Assembly: GCA_963752965.1 (NCBI GenBank)
Contig: CAVWAJ010000010.1
Coordinates: 1 to 64,000 of the forward strand
Direction: 5' to 3'
DNA: 64,000 nucleotides
DNA from: QHXW01 sp963752965
Lineage (GTDB): Bacteria > Acidobacteriota > Terriglobia > Bryobacterales > Bryobacteraceae
The notes beneath the pieces were generated by a model. That model was not told the DNA's origin, searched no databases, and saw nothing but the letters and a program-made list of their open reading frames with translations. Shown here in pieces: positions 1-7,728 of this stretch (positions are counted from its first letter, which is position 1; every line of letters starts with the position of its first letter). The translations under genes were made by a program, and so were the position numbers.

Positions 1-918
1 TAGCAGCAGGTTCGCGATATTGACCGAGCCGATGAGCAGCACGGCGCCCACCGCGCACAGTACCAGTTGCAGCCCCGTGCGCGAACGGTTTGTAATCTGA
101 TCCCGGAGCGGAACCAGGGCGGCGAGGAGTTCCACTTTTTCCGGCAGGCGGCTAACAATTTGTGCCTGTACTGCATTCAATTCCGCAAGCGCTCGCCCGA
201 TCGAAATACCCGGCCGCAAGCGCGCGATGCACGCATAGTTGAAGTCGCCTATGTCATCGAGTTCGTCTTGTTTCAGGGCAAATGGTTTCCACAGCTCGGG
301 CCGCTCCTCAGCGACGGTCATCGCGTAGAGTTGGCTCAGTTTCGGGAAGTGGAAATCGGACGAGAGCACGCCGATGACCTGGTAGGGATGGCCATCGAGA
401 AGGATCTTGCGCCCCACGACGTTCGGGTCGGCGGCGAAGCGGCGCTTCCAGAGTTCGTTGCTCAGAACTACAACGTCATCGCGCCCGGGCTGGTCTTCCT
501 CGTCGAGGAATGTCCGCCCCAGTTGGGTGCGCGCGTGGAGCATTGGGAAAAGGCTGGAAGAAACGCGCGCAGCCGCCAGCCGCTCCGGCTCGCCCGCTCC
601 GGTGAGATTCACCGTCATACCGCCGATCATCGCGAGCTGGTCGAACGCCTTCACGCTTTTCTTCCATTCCTGGAAGTGCATGGCGTTCACCGGAATCCTG
701 GGCGCCTGTTGGATGAACCTGGGGACGACCTCGTGAACGGCCACCAGGCGGCCTTCATCCCCGTAGCTGAGAGGCCGCAGGAGGATGCCATCGAACACGC
801 TGAAAATAGCGGTGTTCGCGCCGATCCCGAACGCGAGCGTAGCGATGGCAATCAGGCTGAAGCCCGGGTTGCGGCGGATCGTGCGGAACGCATAGCGAAG
901 ATCGTTGCCTAAGTCCAT
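1..918 (-). CDS. ADOP-type ABC transporter permease (FtsX/MacB), N-terminal part, cut by window edge
   Basis: An open frame reads leftward from ATG at 918 to base 1 without a stop, giving 306 residues; the C-terminal part lies outside the window. The N-terminus starts MDLGNDLRYAFRTIRRNPGF, followed by the ATLAFGIGANTAIFSV membrane segment typical of acidobacterial ADOP permeases, then a MacB-like periplasmic domain, and ends entering the FtsX-type segment SVNIANLLL. Such proteins are expected in the inner membrane and act with a separate ATPase, which is not visible here. A long plus-strand frame over the same bases has no family features and was discarded. The family call is secure; the substrate is unknown. 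Confidence 0.88.
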   Translation of the reverse strand, partial: MDLGNDLRYAFRTIRRNPGFSLIAIATLAFGIGANTAIFSVFDGILLRPLSYGDEGRLVAVHEVVPRFIQQAPRIPVNAMHFQEWKKSVKAFDQLAMIGGMTVNLTGAGEPERLAAARVSSSLFPMLHARTQLGRTFLDEEDQPGRDDVVVLSNELWKRRFAADPNVVGRKILLDGHPYQVIGVLSSDFHFPKLSQLYAMTVAEERPELWKPFALKQDELDDIGDFNYACIARLRPGISIGRALAELNAVQAQIVSRLPEKVELLAALVPLRDQITNRSRTGLQLVLCAVGAVLLIGSVNIANLLL

Positions 919-1007
919 AAAGTCTATTACGCTCGGGCAACGCGTGGAGTTCCTGAATCAGGGAGCCTTTTTGATGCAGGTGGATCCGGAGGGCAATTCG
1001 CACCCGT

Positions 1008-3299
1008 CTAGCTCCGCGAAACAGGGGCCTCCTCTGGCCGCACTTCCCACTCACCCTCGACCACATAGCCGTGGTCGGCGTAAGAGTGGCCCGTCATCAG
1101 CCCGAGAACAAACCAGCCGAGAATGATGGCGCCCAGCCCAAAGACGCTGTCGCCGATCATCCTCATCCAGCGCAGTTGGTTCATCGGACCCTGGTGGAGA
1201 AACTCGGCGGAACGCGCATACCAGGTTCCGTATTCAACCGACGCCCAAGTCTGCATCAGGCCGATCGGCAACATGCTGATCAGCACCATGAGCGCCAAGC
1301 CAATGTTGATGGCCCAGAAAGCCAGGAAAAGCGGCCTGTTCTTCCAAGCTCTGCCCGGCCGGAGCGCGCGCAGGCAGAACAGCATCAAACCGAGCCCCAG
1401 CATCCCGTACACGCCGAACAGCGCCGTGTGCCCGTGAACCGGCGTCGTGTTGAGGCCTTGCATGTAGTAAAGCGCGATCGGCGGATTGATGAGGAAACCG
1501 AATAGCCCCGCGCCCACGAAATTCCAGAACGCTACCGCGACGAAAAAGTAGATCGGCCATTTGTAAGCCGCCACCCACACGTGCTGCTCGCGCGAGCGAG
1601 CCAGCCGGATATTCTCCCAAGCTTCGAAACCAATCAGCACCAGGGGCACTACTTCGAGCGCGCTGAAAACCGCTCCCAGGCCGAGCACTATGTTTGGCGT
1701 TCCGGCGAAGTACAGGTGATGGAATGTCCCGATGATGCCGCCGGAAAGGAACACAACCGTGGAGAACAGAACCGCGCGCGTCGCCGTCGTGACCGAGAGC
1801 AGTTTCAGACGCGTGAGCAGGAAAGCGATCACCACCGTGGCGAAAACTTCGAAGAAGCCTTCCACCCAAAGGTGCACCACCCACCAGCGCCAGTACTCCG
1901 CCGTCACCAGATTGCTGCGCTCGCCGTACATCAGACCGGCCGCATAGAACAGCGGAATCGCGATACTCGACAGCAGAAACATCAGCAGCAGCGAATAGTT
2001 CTGGTCGCGCTTCGCCAACGCCGGCTTCAAGGCGCGCCACATCAGCCACAGCCAGAAAACCAGGCCGATGAACAGCAGGATCTGCCAGAACCGGCCCAGG
2101 TCCACGTACTCATACCCTTGCGTGCCGAACCAGAACCACAGGTTGCCCAGCTTATGCTGGATGCTCATCCACTCGCCCGCGAGCGATCCCACGACCACGA
2201 GAATTAGCGCACCGAACAACAGATTGACGCCCAGGCGTTGTCCCTTGGGTTCACTGCCGCTCACGGCAGGTGCTACGTAGAGTCCGGTCGCCAGCCACGA
2301 TGTCGCAATCCAGAACAGCCCGAGTTGTAGATGCCAGGTGCGCGTCACGCTGTATGGCAGCAGGCGATCGAGCGGGATTCCGTAGAAACCCGACCCTTCC
2401 ACGCCATAGTGCGCGGTGATCGCGCCCAGCGCCACCTGCACCACCCAAAGTGCGGCGACGACGAAGAAATACTTGACCGTTGCGCGCTGGGAAGGGGTGG
2501 GCTTGAGGCCGAGTAACGGATCGCTCTGCGGCAGAAGCTCTTGCTCTACCGTCCGCGGCTGTGACGCGAAATACCAAACCATGGCGCCCACGCCGGCCAG
2601 TAGCAGGATAAAACTCACCACGCTCCATACGATCGCGCCGCCAGTCGGTTCATTGCCGATGAGCGGTTCGTGTGGCCAATTCTGCGTGTAAGTCACATTG
2701 GTGCCCGGGCGATTGGTCGATGCCGCCCAGGAAGTCCACCAGAAGAACGCGCTCATTTGCCGTAGCTTCGCGGGATCACTCATCGCGCCTTGCGGAATCG
2801 CATAGTCGCTGCGGCCGTTGCTGAATACGTCGGCATAGTAGCGCTCGAGTTCGTCGAAGGCCTCGCCGCGAACCGGATCAATGGTGATACGGCTGGTTGC
2901 CGCATCGTAACTGTTGCTCCGCATCGTCTGCCGGAGCCTCGCCACGAGGCCCGCGCGTTGTTCCAGGCCTAGCGCCGCGTAGTTTGCCGCGCCCGATTTC
3001 ACAGCCCATCGATCGAGGATCCACGTGCATTCGCGATGCAGCCAGTCCGCGGTCCAGTCGGGGGCGACGTAAGAGCCATGGCCCCAGATGGTTCCGACCT
3101 CCTGCCCGCCGATCGATTGCCAGACTCCTTGTCCATCCTGAATCGTGGTTCCATCGAACAATACGCGCCCGTCTGAAGTCACGACCTGCGAAGGGATCGG
3201 CGGCGCGTTGTTGAGCACGTGAATTCCAACGCCGCCCAAAACAGCAAAAGAGATGATCAACACAAGAGCCAAGGCGATCCATAGCTTTCTGTAAGTCAT
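1008..3299 (-). CDS. norB: Quinol-dependent nitric oxide reductase (qNOR, NorB/NorZ type)
   Basis: A 763-residue polytopic inner-membrane protein expected to reduce 2 NO to N2O with electrons from quinol. The N-terminal extension has the family signatures GHGSYVAPDWTADWLHRE and a fused cytochrome-c-like periplasmic fold; the heme-copper oxidase core follows with EYWRWWVVHLWVEGFFEVF, a GTFHHLYF helix and VHGHTALFGVYG, which supply the heme and non-heme-iron histidines and the glutamates. Length matches qNOR (about 760). The frame stays open upstream to 3983, but that extension overlaps the preceding gene, so ATG 3299 is chosen (MTYRKLWIAL). It is the last gene of an apparent ric-nnrS-norB operon and probably serves NO detoxification rather than full denitrification, as no other denitrification genes are present here. 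Confidence 0.95.
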   Translation of the reverse strand: MTYRKLWIALALVLIISFAVLGGVGIHVLNNAPPIPSQVVTSDGRVLFDGTTIQDGQGVWQSIGGQEVGTIWGHGSYVAPDWTADWLHRECTWILDRWAVKSGAANYAALGLEQRAGLVARLRQTMRSNSYDAATSRITIDPVRGEAFDELERYYADVFSNGRSDYAIPQGAMSDPAKLRQMSAFFWWTSWAASTNRPGTNVTYTQNWPHEPLIGNEPTGGAIVWSVVSFILLLAGVGAMVWYFASQPRTVEQELLPQSDPLLGLKPTPSQRATVKYFFVVAALWVVQVALGAITAHYGVEGSGFYGIPLDRLLPYSVTRTWHLQLGLFWIATSWLATGLYVAPAVSGSEPKGQRLGVNLLFGALILVVVGSLAGEWMSIQHKLGNLWFWFGTQGYEYVDLGRFWQILLFIGLVFWLWLMWRALKPALAKRDQNYSLLLMFLLSSIAIPLFYAAGLMYGERSNLVTAEYWRWWVVHLWVEGFFEVFATVVIAFLLTRLKLLSVTTATRAVLFSTVVFLSGGIIGTFHHLYFAGTPNIVLGLGAVFSALEVVPLVLIGFEAWENIRLARSREQHVWVAAYKWPIYFFVAVAFWNFVGAGLFGFLINPPIALYYMQGLNTTPVHGHTALFGVYGMLGLGLMLFCLRALRPGRAWKNRPLFLAFWAINIGLALMVLISMLPIGLMQTWASVEYGTWYARSAEFLHQGPMNQLRWMRMIGDSVFGLGAIILGWFVLGLMTGHSYADHGYVVEGEWEVRPEEAPVSRS

Positions 3300-3325
3300 C
3301 GGCAAGAACCTTTCGTTTCCGGCAT

Positions 3326-4651
3326 CTACTCTAGTTGCCGGGGCCGCGCAAATGTTGCGAGCAAATTGACCGCGAAAATGGTAACGGCCGCCATTTCGGT
3401 GACTGCCGATACAGGCAGCCAAGACCAGGCGGAACCAAGGAATTCCTGATAGGCCAGAACCTCGGAGCTCACGCGGAGCAGGCACCCCGCACTCAGCAAC
3501 AGCATCGCCAGAAACATGAGCTTGGTACTGAACAGCATCCGCATGCCGGAAAAAGCCGGCAGGACGCGCTGGCCCACGCCGAAAACCATCAGGGCCAGGA
3601 AACCGACCGTCAAGGCGTGCCGCGATGCGCCCCAGATTCCGTGCGAGTTCGCCACTAGAGCGGCCCAGATCCCCAGCCCCGCGGCAATAATCTCCCAAAC
3701 ATAGGCCAAGCGGACGAACACGGGAAAGCTGGCATGCACTCCCTTGACCTTGGCGGGCCGTTCGGGCTGTTCGAACAAACGAAGCGCGTAAATGGCAGTG
3801 AGCGTGCCCGCGATCAGCAGGAACACCGCAGCCACCATCCAGCCTGCCAGAGCGCTGATCACACCGGCCGCGTTGATGGCGACGGCTACCAGCAGGACGC
3901 GCCCGCGCACCGGCCGCAATCCTAGAAACACCGGCAGCCATTTCGAGCTGAATCCCCACACAAACGGGACCAGGAATCCCCACGTTTCGAGTACCAGAAA
4001 GCGCTGGTCGAACTCAGGCGGCAGATTGGGCGAGGAGCCGTGCCACGCGAGGAACCAGGCTGCGCCGAAATTGACCAGAAGCGTCAGCATCCAGCCAATT
4101 GCACCCGCGATCACCACAAGAACCCATTCCTCCAGCTTCGTCTTTCCGGAGCCTTCCGGCCGATGACCGGAAACCGAGCGAAAGAAGAAGAGAAACGCGA
4201 CGAGTTCCAGCGTAGCCGAGAAGGGTAGCAAGAGCCGCCAGTGCCAGGGATAAACGCCGGTGAGCCAGCGCAGCGTGACACCCGCGGTCCACAAAGTCCA
4301 GGAGGTCCACGCCGCGGACAAAGCGAACCAAGGCAGACGGCGCAGCTTCGGGATGGAGTAGTAACCGATGCCGAGGATGAACGTGCCGATCCAACCGAAA
4401 ATCTGCGCGTGGCCGTGCGCTTGCACCCAGGCGGCGGAAACCGAGCCCGCGGCTCGATGGTTGCTGATCGCCACGAGGTTCCATACTCCCAGAAAGGTGC
4501 CGGGAAACAGCATGAAGATCAGCCCGGTGGTAATGTAGACCATCAGCAATCGGGAAAGGCGGCTCTCGCGTGCGGCCGTGATCTCGAACGTCTCGGCCGG
4601 AGTCAAGCTTCGCCCTTCCTGGGCCTCAATGCGCGTCACTAAAGTCGCCAT
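3326..4651 (-). CDS. NnrS-like / heme-copper-oxidase-subunit-I-like membrane protein
   Basis: A 441-residue protein with about 11-12 hydrophobic segments. The motif HGHAQIFGWIGTFILGIGYY near residue 80 and the C-terminal HALTVGFLALMVFGVGQRVL are characteristic of NnrS-type heme/copper membrane proteins linked to nitric-oxide stress in other bacteria. It lies 26 bp upstream of norB and 9 bp downstream of ric, all on the minus strand, so co-transcription is very likely. The biochemical role of NnrS proteins is not firmly settled; protection of iron pools or removal of iron-nitrosyl species has been proposed. An alternative label would be stand-alone cytochrome oxidase subunit-I-like protein. 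Confidence 0.8.
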   Translation of the reverse strand: MATLVTRIEAQEGRSLTPAETFEITAARESRLSRLLMVYITTGLIFMLFPGTFLGVWNLVAISNHRAAGSVSAAWVQAHGHAQIFGWIGTFILGIGYYSIPKLRRLPWFALSAAWTSWTLWTAGVTLRWLTGVYPWHWRLLLPFSATLELVAFLFFFRSVSGHRPEGSGKTKLEEWVLVVIAGAIGWMLTLLVNFGAAWFLAWHGSSPNLPPEFDQRFLVLETWGFLVPFVWGFSSKWLPVFLGLRPVRGRVLLVAVAINAAGVISALAGWMVAAVFLLIAGTLTAIYALRLFEQPERPAKVKGVHASFPVFVRLAYVWEIIAAGLGIWAALVANSHGIWGASRHALTVGFLALMVFGVGQRVLPAFSGMRMLFSTKLMFLAMLLLSAGCLLRVSSEVLAYQEFLGSAWSWLPVSAVTEMAAVTIFAVNLLATFARPRQLE

Positions 4652-4660
4652 GGCCTTCTC

Positions 4661-5386
4661 TCAGGCGGTTTGTTCCATCTCGATGGCGCGCGGGAACAGG
4701 ATGTTGTTTTCTAAATGGATGTGCTGGTGCAGGTCTGCTTCGAAATCCGCCAGCGCTTGGTACAGCGTCCGGTAGCTGACGCAGGCTTCTGGCGGCGCCG
4801 TGTAATTGTTGCTAGCCTGGCGCATGTCGCGCAACGCATTGCCTGCGTCGTCGTGCTCGTGCATCATCATGCCCACAGGGTTGCGCACACTCCCGAAAGG
4901 CGGCGGGATCACCGGCGCCTTCTCGATCACGGCTTCCTCCATCCGCACGACGTAAGGAAACAGCACCATTTCCTCCTTCATCATGTGTGTCGTCAATTCC
5001 TGTGCGAGGCTGCCGAATGTTGCCCGCAGACGCGGGAGTTCCGCATGATTCTTGCCGTGAACCGAGCAAACCTTGTCGAACAACGGTCCCAACCGCGCGA
5101 TCTCTTCGCGCACGTACTTGTGGTGGGTTTTCTTGATGTGGTCGATCAGGTCGGAAAGCGGCTCGGCGTGCCAGTCCCGGTCCTTCCGTGCGGCGCGCGC
5201 TGTTTCGTCCGCCACTTCCAGCGAATCCATCACTTGATCCACAGGCACATGAGCGGCTTGGCACGCTTGTTCCAGAGTTCGATTGCCGCCGCAGCAATAA
5301 TCGATGCCCAGCCGCTCAAAAATGCGGGTCGCGGCGGGCATCGCCACGGCCAATTCCCGCACCGTCTTTTCGGTCATCACGCTCAT
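4661..5386 (-). CDS. ric: Iron-sulfur cluster repair di-iron protein (RIC / YtfE / ScdA)
   Basis: A 241-residue cytoplasmic protein. The N-terminal ScdA_N domain (residues about 5-60) carries the DYCCGG double-cysteine motif; the rest is a hemerythrin-like four-helix bundle with the spaced iron ligands HHKYVREE, HMMKEEMVLFP, MMHEHDDAG and HQHIHLENNILFP. Family members restore Fe-S clusters damaged by NO and oxidative stress. ATG 5386 is preceded by a GAGG ribosome-binding site about 9 bases upstream. It is the first gene of the three-gene NO operon and has a palindromic Crp/Fnr-like site and a -10-like TGTAAT in the upstream 60 bp. Confidence 0.93.
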   Translation of the reverse strand: MSVMTEKTVRELAVAMPAATRIFERLGIDYCCGGNRTLEQACQAAHVPVDQVMDSLEVADETARAARKDRDWHAEPLSDLIDHIKKTHHKYVREEIARLGPLFDKVCSVHGKNHAELPRLRATFGSLAQELTTHMMKEEMVLFPYVVRMEEAVIEKAPVIPPPFGSVRNPVGMMMHEHDDAGNALRDMRQASNNYTAPPEACVSYRTLYQALADFEADLHQHIHLENNILFPRAIEMEQTA

Positions 5387-5409
5387 CGTTTTTTCCTCGA
5401 TGAGTTGAG

Positions 5410-5451
5410 ATTACAGGGGCCGGGACCATACGACTATGACTTTAGTCACAA
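5410..5451 (-). promoter_or_regulatory. Candidate Crp/Fnr-family operator and promoter of the ric-nnrS-norB operon
   Basis: Positions 5437-5448 hold the inverted repeat TGACT-TT-AGTCA. In the direction of ric it reads TTGTGACTAAAGTCATAG, the general TGTGA-N6-TCA layout bound by Crp/Fnr/HcpR-type proteins. A TGTAAT hexamer (5415 to 5410 on the minus strand) lies about 27 bp downstream of the dyad centre, close to class II activator geometry. The adjacent gene encodes a Crp/Fnr regulator. The site is inferred from sequence only. Confidence 0.5.
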
Positions 5452-5477
5452 CGAGCGAAACATTTTTTACGACTTAC

Positions 5478-6182
5478 CTATTCAGCAGATTGGAGTTCCG
5501 CTTGGAGGGATGCCAGGTCGCGGATGACCACCATGCGACCATCGATCGTAAGCATGCCTTCGGCCTGGAAGCGGGAGAGATTGCGGGAAACCAGCTCGCG
5601 TACCGTTCCGATCTGCGCCGCCAGCTCCTGGTTGCCGGCCGGCAGTGTGATCTCCACACCGTCCGCCCTCTGTTTCCCTTCTCGCTGTGCCAGCCGTACT
5701 AATAACAATGCGAGCCGGTGGCGGACCGTGGTGAACGAGAGCTCTTCGATAATCCCCACCAGCCTCCGCAACCGCGCGCCCACCACGCGCAGCACTTTGA
5801 GCGCGACTTGAGGATGCGCAAGGCACAGCTCCTGAAAATCCTGCTTTCGGACGAACAGCAGAGATGCCTGATCAACGGCCGCGCCGGATGCGGGATAGTT
5901 GCCGCCGTCGAAGACCGGCACTTCCGCGACCGAACTGCCCGGACCATCAATGCTGAGCACCTGCTCGCGGCCGTTGGCGGAGCTCTTGAAAATGCGGACA
6001 TGGCCAGCCTCCACCACGTAGAGTCCTGAGCACGGTTCGCCTTCACCGAAAACGATCTCTCCCGGCGAGCAGCGGCGCGTCACCGCCCGTTGCGCCAGAA
6101 AGCTCAGTTCAGACTCCGTAAGACCGGAGAAAATTGGAACCTTGGCCAGTATTCGAGTGTGATCCGCCTGCGTTTGCGCCAC
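5478..6182 (-). CDS. Crp/Fnr-family transcriptional regulator (NO-responsive Dnr-like candidate)
   Basis: A 234-residue regulator: N-terminal cyclic-nucleotide-binding-type beta-roll (residues about 10-125), a long dimerisation helix around 130-150, and a C-terminal winged helix with recognition region NQELAAQIGTVRELVSRNLSRF. The N-terminal cysteine cluster of oxygen-sensing FNR is absent, so it is not a classical FNR; a heme- or ligand-sensing Dnr/NnrR-type role fits its position directly upstream of ric-nnrS-norB. The start is GTG at 6182. A 91-bp gap containing the TGACT/AGTCA dyad separates it from ric, so it may control that operon. Ligand unknown. Confidence 0.87.
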   Translation of the reverse strand: MAQTQADHTRILAKVPIFSGLTESELSFLAQRAVTRRCSPGEIVFGEGEPCSGLYVVEAGHVRIFKSSANGREQVLSIDGPGSSVAEVPVFDGGNYPASGAAVDQASLLFVRKQDFQELCLAHPQVALKVLRVVGARLRRLVGIIEELSFTTVRHRLALLLVRLAQREGKQRADGVEITLPAGNQELAAQIGTVRELVSRNLSRFQAEGMLTIDGRMVVIRDLASLQAELQSAE

Positions 6183-6230
6183 CGTGTCATTGTAAGCCGG
6201 GTCTCGGAGCCAGGGCAGCGATACGGAACG

Positions 6231-7640
6231 TTAATTCCCTCGTTTGGCGAAGCAGTAAAGCGCCGCGCGCGTCCGCACGTAGAGGCGGCCGTCCACAATC
6301 GCGGGCGTGGCGAAAGTCTCTTCGTCGAGATCGTTGACGGCGAGAATCTCCCATTGGGGCGCGGCGCGGAGCACGACGACTTTCCCGTCTTCCCCTGCTA
6401 TGAAGATTTTTCCATCGGCGGCGATGGGCGACGACCAATAGCGGCCCAGCGCGCCGGTGAGACGCCCCTGCTTGTATGCCTCACCAGTCTCCGGGTTCAA
6501 ACTCGTGACAATTCCGTCGCGGACCAGATAGATCACTCCCTCGTATAGCAGCGGCGACGACGTATTCGGCAGCGCCTTGCGGTATCGCCAGAGCACGTGG
6601 GTCTTGGAAATATCGCCGCGCCCGCCGCCGCGAATCGCCACCAATCCGTTCTCCGCCGCGTTGCGAATCTGGTAGAACTGCCACTCCCGTTCGTCGAGGT
6701 AGCCGTCGTGGTTCAGATCGTTGTCGGCAAACCAGTCGGCATCGTTGTGGGCCGGCACTTCGCTCGGTGACAGCTTGCCGTCGTGATTCTTGTCATACTG
6801 CGCGAGCATCTCGGCAAAGTCCGGGATCTTGCTGCGCTGCTGCCGGTCTTCGCCAACTTCCCAACCGCAGACGAATATGCGGTCGCCGTCAATGAGCGGA
6901 ACGGTCTTCGGTTGCCACGCCGTGCCGCCCACCCACCACAATTTCTCGCCCGTTTCGAGCGCATACGAAGCCACTTCAAAAGAGCCGGGAGCGATCAGCT
7001 CCACCGGGCCTGTTTTCGGCCGGTAAACCACGGGCGTGGCGTAACCGCGGGTGCATTCCGGCCGCATCGTCTTCCACAGCACGCGCCCGTTCTGCGGGTC
7101 TACCGCCAGCAAGTACGACCCGGTGTCCTGATCGCAGATCAGCACCAGCCTCCCATCGGCGAGAACCGGCGATGAGCCGTGGCCGTTTGCGTTATTAAAT
7201 GGACCCAGCGGCAGTCGCCAGCGTTCGTTGCCATCCGGACCGTAGGAGAGTAGCCCGAAATCGCCAAAGAAAACGTAAACATTGGTCCCATCGGTGACCG
7301 GTGATGGCGACGCTGGTCCGTTCGTCTGTTCGTAAGATTCCTCGCGGTCACGCGGCGCCACTTGCCTCCAGAGTACCTTGCCGGTCGCGCGTTCGAGGCA
7401 GATCGTGAGCAGCCTTTTGCCTTCGAAAGCGGTCATAAAAATGTGTTCCGCCGTGAACACGGGCGAAGAGTGGCCTGCGGGCAGCGCCGTTCTCCACAGA
7501 ATGTTCTTTTGCTGGTCAAAGTGTTCTGGAAGATCTTTGGACGGAGAGACGCCGGCGCCATTCTGACCGCGGAATTGCATCCAATCAGCCCCTGCACGGC
7601 GATCGGAACCAACAGCCAGCCGAGCCAACGCATAGGGCAT
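6231..7640 (-). CDS. PQQ-type beta-propeller (outer-membrane-assembly/quinoprotein-like) with EF-hand pair
   Basis: About 469 residues. PQQ-like propeller blades dominate (DWMQFRGQNGAGV, TGKVLWRQ, NGRVLWKT, TGEKLWW, GDGKVVVLRAAPQWE-type strands). Inserted around residues 255-305 are two EF-hand loops (DKNHDGKLSPSE and DLNHDGYLDERE) that should bind calcium. The family is usually periplasmic. ATG 7640 has an AAGG about 7 bases upstream and gives no clear signal peptide, whereas ATG 7633 in the next frame encodes MRWLGWLLVPIAVQG, a good signal peptide; one extra G in the G4 run at 7589-7592 would join the two. The open frame extends to 7943, but that part overlaps the divergent permease gene and is not credible. 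Confidence 0.82.
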   Translation of the reverse strand: MPYALARLAVGSDRRAGADWMQFRGQNGAGVSPSKDLPEHFDQQKNILWRTALPAGHSSPVFTAEHIFMTAFEGKRLLTICLERATGKVLWRQVAPRDREESYEQTNGPASPSPVTDGTNVYVFFGDFGLLSYGPDGNERWRLPLGPFNNANGHGSSPVLADGRLVLICDQDTGSYLLAVDPQNGRVLWKTMRPECTRGYATPVVYRPKTGPVELIAPGSFEVASYALETGEKLWWVGGTAWQPKTVPLIDGDRIFVCGWEVGEDRQQRSKIPDFAEMLAQYDKNHDGKLSPSEVPAHNDADWFADNDLNHDGYLDEREWQFYQIRNAAENGLVAIRGGGRGDISKTHVLWRYRKALPNTSSPLLYEGVIYLVRDGIVTSLNPETGEAYKQGRLTGALGRYWSSPIAADGKIFIAGEDGKVVVLRAAPQWEILAVNDLDEETFATPAIVDGRLYVRTRAALYCFAKRGN

Positions 7641-7728
7641 AGTGTACCTTGGCAACACGCGATACCACCGGCGCCAATAAAATTGCGAACTTCTCCCACC
7701 GTGGAACGTATTAGCGTGTAAGGCTTCC

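Noticed and set aside
67..912. 281-codon plus-strand open frame at the left edge
   Set aside because: It is antisense to the ADOP permease, whose motifs are unmistakable on the minus strand; the plus frame has no family features.
3300..3983. N-terminal 228-codon extension of the NO reductase frame
   Set aside because: It overlaps the NnrS-like gene in another frame, and qNOR length and N-terminal motif fit the start at 3299.
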